Positions 7,762 through 14,524 of a stretch of DNA of 18,495 nucleotides are shown piece after piece. Under the pieces are notes generated by a model, which was not told the origin of the DNA, ran no database searches, and worked only from the letters and a program-made list of their open reading frames with translations. The DNA is taken from NCBI GenBank assembly GCA_036270095.1, contig DATBDE010000006.1:1-18495 (forward strand), written 5' to 3'. Positions within the stretch are counted from its first letter, which is position 1. Every line of letters begins with the position of its first letter. Position numbers and translations under genes: made by a program. The stretch is from DATBDE01 sp036270095 (GTDB lineage: Bacteria; Actinomycetota; Thermoleophilia; Solirubrobacterales; Solirubrobacteraceae).

Positions 7762-8194
7762 GCGCCAGCCGCTGCGCTTCGAGACCATCGAGGAGGTGAC
7801 CGAGGCCCTGCGCCGCGCCGGCCACCGGGTGACCGTGCCCACGCGGGTCCTCCTCGAAGCCCTGTTCGCGGCGGACGTCCCGGTCTCGGCCGAGCGGCTC
7901 GCGGCCGACGCGGCCACGCCGGTCGAGCTCCCCACGGTGTACCGGAACCTCGAGCGCCTCGAGCAACTCGGGGCGGTCCGCCACCTGCACGCCGGCCACG
8001 GGCCCGGCCTCTACGTGCTCGCCGGCGGCGGCGACCGCGACTACCTCGCCTGCGAGCGCTGCGGCCGCGTGGCGGCGGTCCAGCCCGGGGACCTCGAGGC
8101 CCTGCGCGCACAGCTGCGCGACGCCTACGGCTACGAGGTCCGCTTCTCGCACTTCCCGATGGTCGGGCGGTGCGAGGCGTGCCGCAGCGCCTGA
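7745..8194 (+). CDS. Fur-family metalloregulator, Nur-like
   Basis: This 149-residue protein has the Fur fold: a winged-helix DNA-binding half (LPTVYRNLERLEQLGAVRH at about 62-80, the recognition helix and following turn) and a dimerisation half. Structural zinc cysteines are present as CERC (103-106) and CEAC (143-146). H80, H82 and H85 sit in RHLHAGHG, the segment typical of actinobacterial Nur proteins, and H136 precedes the last CxxC. The usual His-rich stretch before the first CxxC (HHxHL in Fur) is replaced by DRDYLA, so one sensing site looks altered. The overlap with NiCoT and the Nur-box-like dyad upstream suggest it controls nickel or cobalt uptake. A zinc or iron role cannot be excluded. 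ATG at 7745 lies inside the NiCoT gene. Confidence 0.85.
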   Translation: MTVAPERQPLRFETIEEVTEALRRAGHRVTVPTRVLLEALFAADVPVSAERLAADAATPVELPTVYRNLERLEQLGAVRHLHAGHGPGLYVLAGGGDRDYLACERCGRVAAVQPGDLEALRAQLRDAYGYEVRFSHFPMVGRCEACRSA

Positions 8195-8217
8195 ACGCCC
8201 GTGTCGGCCTGAACTGA

Positions 8218-8949
8218 TCAGGGGTGGGCGAGGCTCGCGGTCGTCAGGCCGTAGCCGGCGTCGACGCGCAGCACGGTGCCGGTGGTGTACGCGGCCGCCG
8301 GGGAGAGCAGGAACGCGATCGTGCCCGCCACCTCCTCGGGCGCGCCGATCCGGCCCAGCGGCAGTGCGGCGCTCATCCCCTGCCGCACCGGCTCGGGCAG
8401 GGCCCGCACCTTGGGCGTCGCGATCAGGCCGGGCATGACGACGTTGACGCGGATGCCGTGGCGTCCCCACTCGGCCGCGAGCGTGCGCACCATGCCGACC
8501 AGCCCCGCCTTGGACGCCGTGTAGGCGACCTGGCCGGGCAGGCCGGACTCGGCCGAGGCCGACGACAGCACGACCACGCGGCCGTCGCCGGACGCGCGCA
8601 GGGGCTCGAACAGGGCGCGGACCACGTGGAAGGTGCCGGTCAGGTTCGTGTCGACGTCCTTGCGCCACTGGTCCTCGGAGAAGCGCTCGGCCCGGTGGAT
8701 GGTGTCCACGACGCCGGCGCACGCGACCACCGCGTCGCAGCCGCCCAGGCGGTCGATCAGCGCGGCGACACCGATCTCGACGGCGGCGCGGTCGCGCACG
8801 TCGAAATCACCGGCGTCACAGCCGGCCACCGCGCAGCCGGCGCGCTCCAGCGTGGCGACGGTGGCGCGGCCGATGCCGCCCTCGGCGCCGGTGACGATGA
8901 CCCGCCGCCCGCCCGGGCTCAGCGCGTCGCTAGCGGCGCTCGAGACCAT
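8218..8949 (-). CDS. SDR-family NAD(P)-dependent oxidoreductase
   Basis: This 243-residue classical short-chain dehydrogenase has the cofactor loop TGAEGGIG (residues 20-27), N102 in the active-site network, SSAS at 129-132, and the catalytic Y143xxxK147 (YTASK). The usual NNAG is replaced by ACAG (76-79). An acidic residue at the end of the second strand (CD, 44-45) favours NAD(H) over NADP(H). The C-terminus ends in a DAGYG-type motif as in FabG-like members. It would oxidise or reduce an alcohol/ketone substrate that cannot be named. ATG at 8949 overlaps the end of the preceding frameshifted gene by 20 bp, indicating one operon. A GGGAG-like site lies upstream inside that gene. It converges on the Fur-family gene with a 23-bp gap. 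Confidence 0.9.
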   Translation of the reverse strand: MVSSAASDALSPGGRRVIVTGAEGGIGRATVATLERAGCAVAGCDAGDFDVRDRAAVEIGVAALIDRLGGCDAVVACAGVVDTIHRAERFSEDQWRKDVDTNLTGTFHVVRALFEPLRASGDGRVVVLSSASAESGLPGQVAYTASKAGLVGMVRTLAAEWGRHGIRVNVVMPGLIATPKVRALPEPVRQGMSAALPLGRIGAPEEVAGTIAFLLSPAAAYTTGTVLRVDAGYGLTTASLAHP

Positions 8950-9630
8950 AGCGCTCCCAGTGGCGGTCCGGGATGTCGGCCGGGTCCTTGTACCAGTACC
9001 AGGTGCAGGGATCGTGGTCGAAGTCGGCGGGCGGGTCGCTCGGGTAGACCGGGCAGCCGATCCACGTGATCGACAGGATCTCGTTCATGAACGTGCAGTG
9101 GGTGCAGTAGATGGGGAAGCCCTTGCGGTTGTACGCCCAGTCGTGCTCGCCCTCCATGACCGCGTGCCCATCGGCGCCCTCGTAGCGGCCCATCCGCCAC
9201 AGCCGCTGGCCCGAGCCGCACGGGTTCATCCGGAAGGTCACCTTTTCTTCGTCCTCCTCGACCGTGAACGCTCCCGGCTGGGGGCCGATGCCGCTGCACG
9301 AGTGCGCGCGCCAGGTGGCGGCGAGCAGGTGCACGATCTCCTTGCGGTCGCGGGCGTCGATGGCGTGGACGCTGCCTTCCAGTAGCGCTCCATCGCCCAG
9401 CGCTGCGACTCCCCAAGCGCCTCCTCGCCGCAGTGCTCCTTGACCCACGACATCGAGGCGGCGATGCCGTCGACCATCATGTCGTGAAGGAAGCGCCATT
9501 CGTGCTTCATCGCCTCGCACAGCGCCTTGGCCTGCTCGAGGTCTCCGGCCTCGATCGCCTCGATCGCCCGGTCCATCGTCGGGCGCGACATCTCCCCCAA
9601 CTCCTCCTCGGAAAACCAGCGTTCGGCCAT
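8930..9630 (-). pseudogene. Unrecognised Cys/His-rich protein split by a frameshift (~233 residues if repaired)
   Basis: From ATG at 9630 (preceded by GGAGG) the reading frame gives a soluble, helical, acidic start (AERWFSEEELGEM) and runs to WAMERYWK near 9378. The sensible protein then continues in a different frame as GSVHAIDARDRKEIVHLL and ends at TAG 8930. One missing G at about 9377-9382 (AAGGCAGC where AAGGGCAGC would keep frame) would join both parts. The second half has HSCSGIG, NPCGSG, GEHDW, YCTHC and DPCTWYWYKD, an unusual set of Cys, His and Trp that could bind a metal. I do not recognise the family. The neighbours (NTF2-like fragment before, SDR after) hint at small-molecule catabolism. 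The break may be real or a sequencing error. Confidence 0.65.
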
Positions 9631-9655
9631 CTCGCCTCCTCGGTCGTTCCTTTAC

Positions 9656-9833
9656 TCAGGTCGGCCGTGAGCTCGTCGACCGCGTAGTGGTCCTGCTCGA
9701 AGATCCGCGGGCGGCCGGGGATGTGGATGACGACGTCGTCGGCCACCAGCGCGAGCGCGCTCTCCCAGTCTCCGGCGCGGGCGAGCTCGAGGTAGGGCCG
9801 CATGAGGTCGGGGGCGGACACGGGCTTGCACAT
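9656..9833 (-). pseudogene. NTF2-like (SnoaL-type) N-terminal fragment
   Basis: From ATG at 9833 (or 9803) the frame encodes PYLELARAGDWESALALVADDVVIHIPG. This resembles the first helices and first strand of SnoaL/NTF2-like proteins, which are normally 110-150 residues. After about 60 residues the likeness is lost. The same frame then runs on into the next gene's coding region without stopping, while the other two frames stop at 9656 and 9652. It is therefore probably a truncated or frameshifted gene. The exact end is a judgement, and function is unlikely unless a frame error is corrected. Confidence 0.35.
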
Positions 9834-9857
9834 CGTGCCCGATTGCGGCGCGCGGGT

Positions 9858-9871
9858 TATGGTGGGCGCTA
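9858..9871 (+). promoter_or_regulatory. -10 element placed for a leaderless transcript
   Basis: TATGGT (9858-9863, TAnnnT) is followed by seven bases and then ATG at 9871. That is the spacing expected when transcription starts on the A of the start codon. No Shine-Dalgarno sequence of note precedes the ATG, and no clear -35 is visible, which is common for such promoters in actinobacteria. Confidence 0.4.
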
Positions 9872-10857
9872 TGGCGACGCCGGAGCGCACCACCAAGCGC
9901 TCCCACGGGCGGGTCGCCGGAGCGGCGCTCCGGGCACGCGACTTCGTGCGCGTCGTCTACCGCGACCCCGAGCACGTCAGCGAACGGCTTGCCAACTACG
10001 CTGCCGACCGGCTCGCCGAGCCCTCGCGCCTCTGGGCCGAGGACAAGCTGCGCGACAACCCGGACGCGTCGACGGTCGAGCTCGCAGACGCGCTGCGCAG
10101 CGACTCCGCGAACATCGCGCGCATCGACGGCGCCGTCGCGGGCACGCCGTTCTACCTCGCGCTCGTCCCCGGCTACGTGGCCTACCTGTGGCAGGAGGGC
10201 AGGATGGTCCTGCGCACGGCGGCGCTGTACGGGCAGGATCCCGGGGACGCGCGCACCACGGCCGAGATGCTGACGCTGCGCGGCGTGCACCGCACCCCCG
10301 ACGAGGCCGCGGAGGCGCTGGACGCCGTGCGGGGTAGGCCCCTGCCGGACAAGCCCGAGCAGCGGCGGCCGATCCGCACCTGGGTGCGCAGCGTACGCTC
10401 GCTGCTGATCTTCGGCGGGTTCATGTCGCTGCCCACCGAGGACGACGGGCACGAGGTCCGGCACCCCCGCCTGAAGGCGGTGGCGGGCTTGGCGGTGGCG
10501 GGGGCGATCTGGCTGGTCACCTGGGTCCTGCCGGTGACGTTCATGATCGCCATGGCCTGGGCGTGTGAGAGCCATACCCGCCAGCTCGGCCGGCGGGTCG
10601 TGCGCTTCTACGACGGCGAGGCCGAGGACATGCGGGCGGCGATCAACGCGGCGAAGGAGGGCAACGACAAGGGCCACGGGCGCCGCCGCAGCGTTCGGGC
10701 CGTGCTCATCGTCCTCTCGATCGCGATACCGCTCGGCTTCATCGGCGTGGCCGACCACTACCGGCAGCGGACCGGCCTCAACGGGATCGGGGCCTTGGGC
10801 GCGCTCGTCGCGGTGTCGCTGGTCATCGCCACCGCGGTGGTCGCGAGCCGGCGATAG
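9871..10857 (+). CDS. Uncharacterised membrane protein (weak EcsC-like resemblance)
   Basis: This 328-residue protein has a basic N-terminus and a soluble helical region up to about residue 85. A segment at about 85-150 (GAVAGTPFYLALVPGYVAYLWQ, then RTAALYGQD) loosely recalls EcsC-type proteins. Two hydrophobic segments near 205-235 and two C-terminal ones near 275-328 follow (AVLIVLSIAIPLGFIGVA and LGALVAVSLVIATAVV). I cannot assign a function. ATG at 9871 is preferred over upstream in-frame starts because those would overlap the NTF2-like fragment and because of the -10 placement. It starts a four-gene operon: the next gene begins 2 bp after its stop. Confidence 0.65.
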   Translation: MATPERTTKRSHGRVAGAALRARDFVRVVYRDPEHVSERLANYAADRLAEPSRLWAEDKLRDNPDASTVELADALRSDSANIARIDGAVAGTPFYLALVPGYVAYLWQEGRMVLRTAALYGQDPGDARTTAEMLTLRGVHRTPDEAAEALDAVRGRPLPDKPEQRRPIRTWVRSVRSLLIFGGFMSLPTEDDGHEVRHPRLKAVAGLAVAGAIWLVTWVLPVTFMIAMAWACESHTRQLGRRVVRFYDGEAEDMRAAINAAKEGNDKGHGRRRSVRAVLIVLSIAIPLGFIGVADHYRQRTGLNGIGALGALVAVSLVIATAVVASRR

Positions 10858-10859
10858 CC

Positions 10860-11669
10860 ATGCGCTTCCCCGGTCCCCCAGGGCTCGGTCTCGCGCTCCG
10901 CGTTGGGGCGGAGGCAGGGCGGGCGGCCACGCGCACGGCCGAGGCCGCCTTCCTGATGGCCCTCGACGCCGCGCTGGCCTCGCCGGTGGCGGAGCAAGCC
11001 GTCGACCGCGTGCTCGCCAGCCCGCTGGCCGACCGCACCGTCGACCGCGTCCTGGCCAGCCCGCTGGCCGATCGCACCGTCGACCGGGTCCTCGACAGCC
11101 CGCTGGCCGACCGCACCGTCGACCGCGTCCTGGCCAGCCCGCTGGCCGAGCGCGCCGTCGACCGGATCCTCGCGGGGCCGCTGATGGACGCCGTGGCCGA
11201 GGACCTCGTTCGCCACGCCGTGCCCCAGCGACTGGCCGACCAGCTGCTCGAGGCCGGCATCGGGGACGAGATCGCCGCCCGCATCGTCACCGGCCCCGAG
11301 CTCGACCGCATCGTCGACACGACACTGGCCAGCCCTGCCTTCGCCCGGCTCGCCGAGGGCGTCGTCAACAGCCCGGCCATCGAGCGCGTCGCCGACGAGG
11401 TGGCCAACAGCCCGGGCATGGAGCGGGTCGTCACGCGCGTGATCGAGAGCCGGCTCGTCGACGCCGTCGTGCGCCAGCTGCTCGTGAGCGACGAGCTGTG
11501 GCTGCTCGTCAGCGAGATCGCACGCAGCGAGCCGGTCACGGACGCCATCACCGCGGACACGCTCGGCTTCGCGGGCGAGCTGGCGGCCGAGATGCGCGCG
11601 TACTCGCGCGGTGGCGACGACCGGCTCGAGCGCATCGCGCGGCGCATGTTGCGGCGCGGGAAGACGTGA
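10860..11669 (+). CDS. Tandem 13-residue-repeat helical protein upstream of RDD
   Basis: This 269-residue protein contains, from residue 40 to 117, six consecutive 13-residue units of the type ASPLADRTVDRVL. Copies 2-4 are nearly identical even at the DNA level. Looser related units follow (TGPELDRIVDTTL, ASPAFARLAEGVV, NSPAIERVADEVA, NSPGMERVVTRVI). Each unit has hydrophobic residues spaced as in an amphipathic helix, so a helical-repeat rod is likely. No membrane segment is strong. I believe similar segments occur fused to, or beside, RDD domains in related actinobacteria, but this is from memory. Its stop overlaps the RDD start (GTGA), which supports a joint role. ATG at 10860 is 2 bp after the previous stop. 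Confidence 0.75.
   Translation: MRFPGPPGLGLALRVGAEAGRAATRTAEAAFLMALDAALASPVAEQAVDRVLASPLADRTVDRVLASPLADRTVDRVLDSPLADRTVDRVLASPLAERAVDRILAGPLMDAVAEDLVRHAVPQRLADQLLEAGIGDEIAARIVTGPELDRIVDTTLASPAFARLAEGVVNSPAIERVADEVANSPGMERVVTRVIESRLVDAVVRQLLVSDELWLLVSEIARSEPVTDAITADTLGFAGELAAEMRAYSRGGDDRLERIARRMLRRGKT
10977..11210 (+). repeat. Six 39-bp in-gene tandem repeats
   Basis: The units start at 10977, 11016, 11055, 11094, 11133 and 11172, each encoding one 13-residue repeat. The unit from 11016 begins GCCAGCCCGCTGGCCGACCG; units 2, 3 and 4 differ at only a few bases. High DNA identity between units suggests recent duplication and possible copy-number change. Confidence 0.8.
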
Positions 11670-12181
11670 CCGGCCTCGCACACACGCGCTACGTCGGACT
11701 GGTCACGCGGGCGATCGCCTTCGCCGTCGACGCCGCCGTCATCGACGGCGTAGCGGTGCTCGTGTTCGCCGTCGTGGCGCTGGCCAGCACCGTGCTCCAC
11801 ATCCCGGACGACGTCAAGACGATCCTGCTCGTGATCGGCGGCGTCGCCTACATCCTCTGGGCCGGGGGCTATTTCATCTGGTTCTGGGCCACCGACGGGC
11901 GCACGCTCGGCAACCGGGTCATGTACATCCGCGTGGTCCCGGCCAACGGGGGCACGCTCGGGTATCCGCGGGCCGCGCGCCGCTTCGTGGGCCTCATCCT
12001 CGCGGTGCTGCCGCTGTTTCTCGGGCTGGTGGGGATCCTGTTCTCCGAGCGCCGGCGCGGGTTCCAGGACCGCCTGGCCAACACCGTCGTGGTTCACGAC
12101 CCCGAGCGGCGCGAGCCGAGGGCGGGCAGCGGGCGGCGGTCGGCGGCGGCCGCGCCCTCCGAACACGCTCCTGCCTCTTGA
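11666..12181 (+). CDS. RDD family membrane protein
   Basis: This 171-residue protein has the RDD pattern: first helix TRAIAFAVDAAVIDG with the Arg and Asp, a middle segment GRTLGNRVMYIRVV, and a final RRGFQDRLANTVVV with the last Asp. About three membrane segments are visible (near 12-37, 45-66 and 105-125). RDD proteins sit in the cytoplasmic membrane; some are linked to ion transport, but most are uncharacterised. GTG at 11666 shares its bases with the TGA of the repeat protein (4-bp overlap), and its own TGA overlaps the TTG of the GAP gene. Translation of all three is therefore coupled. The tail after the last motif is Arg/Ala-rich and probably cytoplasmic. Confidence 0.85.
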   Translation: MTGLAHTRYVGLVTRAIAFAVDAAVIDGVAVLVFAVVALASTVLHIPDDVKTILLVIGGVAYILWAGGYFIWFWATDGRTLGNRVMYIRVVPANGGTLGYPRAARRFVGLILAVLPLFLGLVGILFSERRRGFQDRLANTVVVHDPERREPRAGSGRRSAAAAPSEHAPAS

Positions 12182-12837
12182 CCGTCGGCTTTGCCCTCTT
12201 CATCGCCGGGGTCGGCCTGGTCGACTCACTCAACCCCGCCACGATTGCCGTCGCCGTCGTGCTGGCCACGACCGAGCGGCCGCTCTGGCGCCTCGCCGGC
12301 TACACGGCCGGGATCTTCGGCGTCTACTTCCTCGGTGGGCTGATTCTCACCCTCGGCCCGTCCCAGCTCATCCGCACCGCCACCAGCCATCCCAGCGGGC
12401 TGGCGTTCGACATCGGCTTCATCGTCGCCGGCTTGGTCGCCTTCGCGTTCGCAGTCTGGATCTTCCTGCACCGCCGCGATCAGGCCAAGATCCCCGACGT
12501 CGACGTCAAGCCCGGCTCCGCCGTGGTGCTGGGCGCAGGGATCACGGCCGTCGACCTCCCGACCGCGTTCCCCTACTTCGCCGCGATCGTGGCCATCCTC
12601 GGCGAGGACCTCTCGGCGCCTCCCGAGATCCTGCTGCTCGTCCTCTTCAACGTCATGTACGTGGCCCCGATCATCGTGATCGCCATCGTGGCCGTGGTGC
12701 TGGGCGAGCGCGCCGAGGGGCCGCTGCTGAAGATCCGGGCCTTCGTGACCCGGTGGTCGCCGTGGCTGCTGGTCGTGCTCAGCGTGGGCGTCGGCGTCGC
12801 CGCGCTGTACGCGGGGATTCAGGGGCTCGTGACCTAG
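12178..12837 (+). CDS. GAP-family (Sap-like) lipid-addressing membrane protein
   Basis: This 219-residue protein has six hydrophobic helices and the family start GLVDSLNPATIAVAVVLATT, matching the D-[SA]-[LI]-N-P signature of GAP/Sap proteins (PF11139). In mycobacteria these help deliver glycolipids such as glycopeptidolipids or sulfolipid-1 to the surface. They are distant relatives of LysE-type exporters. TTG at 12178 overlaps the RDD stop by 4 bp (TTGA); there is no better start nearby. Its TAG stop (12835-12837) and the cupin gene's TAG on the other strand share the palindrome CTAG at 12834-12837. A second GAP-type protein is encoded at 14521-15207. Confidence 0.78.
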   Translation: MTVGFALFIAGVGLVDSLNPATIAVAVVLATTERPLWRLAGYTAGIFGVYFLGGLILTLGPSQLIRTATSHPSGLAFDIGFIVAGLVAFAFAVWIFLHRRDQAKIPDVDVKPGSAVVLGAGITAVDLPTAFPYFAAIVAILGEDLSAPPEILLLVLFNVMYVAPIIVIAIVAVVLGERAEGPLLKIRAFVTRWSPWLLVVLSVGVGVAALYAGIQGLVT

Positions 12838-13355
12838 CTCGGCCCCATGGGGAACGTCAGGCCGTGCTCGGCGCAGACCCGCGCGGTGCCTTCGGGGTCG
12901 ACGTCGAGGGCGTAGCGTGCGGCGATCTCGGGGACCATGCCGGGGTTGAAGTCGGGCCGGGCCATGGTCTCGGCGAGCTCGTCGAAGTAGTGCTCGAACC
13001 CGCCCGGGGAGATGATCTCGAGGATCCGGCACGGGCTCTCGCCGGCGTTCCAGAACGTGTGCCACTGGGCGCGGGGCTTGAAGATGAAGTCGCCCGGCTT
13101 GCCGTAGACGACGTCGTCGCCGAGCAGCGCGCCCATCCGCCCTTCGAGCACGTAGCTGTACTCGTCCTCGCGGTTGTGGCGGTGCAGCGGCGCGGCCAGC
13201 ATGCCCGGCGGGATCGGGTGCTCGACCAGCGAGAACCCGCCGCCGGTCTCCTCCGCCCAGGCCATGAAGCGAACGCCGACGACGGCGAGATCGACGGCCT
13301 TGCCGTCCTGTGGGCCGACGATGTGGGGCTTCTGCGTGCTGTCGGTGGTCTCCAT
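12834..13355 (-). CDS. Single-domain cupin protein
   Basis: This 173-residue protein carries both cupin motifs. Motif 1 runs from G51 through H58-x-H60, E65 and G72; motif 2 is KPGDF with H99 and N103. The two His, the Glu and the later His form the usual metal site. It lacks a second cupin domain and has an extra acidic C-terminal helical part. Similar proteins are dioxygenases, isomerases or sensors; I cannot choose. ATG at 13355 has AGGAGG-like bases just upstream, and a strong promoter (13400-13427) precedes it. It is divergent from a TetR gene, the classic layout for a regulator and its target. It converges with the GAP gene, sharing the CTAG stop. Confidence 0.85.
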   Translation of the reverse strand: METTDSTQKPHIVGPQDGKAVDLAVVGVRFMAWAEETGGGFSLVEHPIPPGMLAAPLHRHNREDEYSYVLEGRMGALLGDDVVYGKPGDFIFKPRAQWHTFWNAGESPCRILEIISPGGFEHYFDELAETMARPDFNPGMVPEIAARYALDVDPEGTARVCAEHGLTFPMGPS

Positions 13356-13399
13356 GGCGGCCTCCTCCGTGGTTTGATCGAACAGTCGTGTGCGGCGAA

Positions 13400-13427
13400 T
13401 CTATACACAAGCCGCCCCGTGTGTCAA
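13400..13427 (-). promoter_or_regulatory. Sigma-A-type promoter of the cupin gene
   Basis: Read on the minus strand, TTGACA (13427-13422) is followed after 16 bp by TATAGA (13405-13400), both near consensus. Transcription would start near 13393, giving a leader of about 37 bases with a GGAGG site before ATG 13355. A GCGGC...GCCGC inverted pair with a 14-base spacer brackets the -10, and two copies of a TCGA(A)CAGTC motif lie on either side of the region (near 13378 and 13435). Either could bind the divergently encoded TetR protein. Confidence 0.65.
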
Positions 13428-13443
13428 TATTCATTCGACAGTC

Positions 13444-14082
13444 ATGGCCGATGAATTGACCAGCACCGCCACGCGCCCCTACCGCAAGCGCCGCCGCGCC
13501 GAGCAGGAGGCGGAGACGCGCCAGCGCATCACCGAGGCGGCGATGCGGCTGCACGGCACCGTCGGCCCGGCGCACACCACGATCTCCGACGTGGCCGCGG
13601 AAGCCGGCGTCCAGCGCGGCACCGTCTATCGCCACTTCCCCGACGCCGAGTCGCTGTTCCTGGCCTGCTCGGCCCACTGGGCCAGCCTCAACCCGCCTCC
13701 CGACCCGTCCGCGTGGGCGCAGATCGCCGACGCCGACGAGCGCCTCCGCCACGCGCTGGCCGAGATGTACCGCTGGTACGAGTGGGCCGAGCCGATGCTC
13801 GTCAACGTGACACGCGACGCCGACGCGGTGCCGAGGCTGCTCCGCGAGGGCACGCAGCAGCGGCGCGAGGCGGCCATCGCGGCGCTGCTGCACGGGCGCC
13901 ACTCGCGCGGTCGCGCCCGCGCCCGCGAAGCGGCGACGATCGCCCACGCCCTCGACTTCGCCAGCTGGCGCTCGCTGGTGCGCCAGCACGGCCTCGAGCC
14001 CGACGACGTCGTCGAGCTCATGGCCGCTCTGGTGGACGCCGCCGTAGGCGGGGGGCCTACGCGCCGCGCTCGCCATCCGTAA
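13444..14082 (+). CDS. TetR-family transcriptional regulator
   Basis: This 212-residue protein has an N-terminal TetR DNA-binding domain (about residues 20-75): a first helix with TRQRITEAAMRL, then the helix-turn-helix TISDVAAEAGVQRGTVYRHF and DAESLFLAC. The C-terminal half is a helical ligand pocket of unknown specificity. A basic stretch (RPYRKRRRAEQE) precedes the domain. ATG at 13444 was chosen because in-frame starts further up (13390) would place the promoter of the cupin gene inside the coding region. It most likely represses the divergent cupin gene from the 88-bp intergenic region, and possibly the next gene, whose upstream dyad overlaps this gene's stop codon. Confidence 0.88.
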   Translation: MADELTSTATRPYRKRRRAEQEAETRQRITEAAMRLHGTVGPAHTTISDVAAEAGVQRGTVYRHFPDAESLFLACSAHWASLNPPPDPSAWAQIADADERLRHALAEMYRWYEWAEPMLVNVTRDADAVPRLLREGTQQRREAAIAALLHGRHSRGRARAREAATIAHALDFASWRSLVRQHGLEPDDVVELMAALVDAAVGGGPTRRARHP

Positions 14083-14113
14083 CCGATGCGCTACGGTAAC
14101 GCGACGGTTACGG
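14077..14113 (+). promoter_or_regulatory. Dyad operator in front of the DUF6855-like gene
   Basis: CCGTAACCG (14077-14085) and CGGTTACGG (14105-14113) are perfect 9-bp inverted arms 19 bp apart. A third related copy, ACGGTAACG (14093-14101), lies between them and makes a tighter dyad with the last arm (GTAAC-N6-GTTAC, 14096-14111). The middle copy overlaps a possible -10, TACGGT (14092-14097). The left arm contains the stop codon of the TetR gene. This is a strong operator candidate; the protein that binds it is not known. Confidence 0.6.
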
Positions 14114-14126
14114 AAAGGAGTGACCC

Positions 14127-14524
14127 ATGCCTGGCACCCCCGACCAGCCCTGGACCCTGAAGACGCCACCCGGCAAGTCCGAGTACACCGCCTACAGGGA
14201 CCCGAGGCCGATCCACCTGCGCTCGTCGTCCCCGTCGGCAAGACCGAGCTGCGCTACCACCTGCGCGCGATCGACGATCTGCAGGCCATGCTCGCGGCCG
14301 AGGGCGACTGGGTTGCGCTGGGCAGCACCGACGAGGGCAAGGAGCCGCCGCCGGACAGCGTGGAGTCGTGGGCGCGCGCGGGCGACAACCCGGTCGGCGG
14401 CTGGTACGGCCTCAAGAAGGGCCTGCGCGGGCGTTTCGGCAACTACGTGCCGCCGGTGCTGGAGGAGCTCGGGCTTGCCGAGGTCGAGCACAACGCGCGC
14501 AACAACCGCATGCGCGCCGCCTAG
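14127..14524 (+). pseudogene. DUF6855-like small protein with a frameshift near 14201
   Basis: ATG at 14127 has an excellent AAAGGAG site (14114-14120) and begins PGTPDQPWTLKTPPGKSEYT. After YRD (near 14201) the sensible protein continues in another frame (ALVVPVGKTELRYHLRAIDD) to TAG 14522-14524, ending GLKKGLRGRFGNYVPPVLEE and HNARNNRMRA. One C missing from the CCC run at about 14200-14203 would restore a single protein of about 132 residues. I recall this pattern (DNPVGGWYGLKKGLRGRF) from a family of small actinobacterial proteins of unknown function, DUF6855; the number is from memory. It is soluble, with no catalytic motif I can name. The 3' half preserves good coding sequence, so the break is recent or a sequencing error. 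Confidence 0.68.

Noticed and set aside
8208..8222. CCTGA-N5-TCAGG hairpin between the converging Fur and SDR genes as a terminator.
   Set aside because: The stem is only 5 bp with no T-run on either side, too weak to call.
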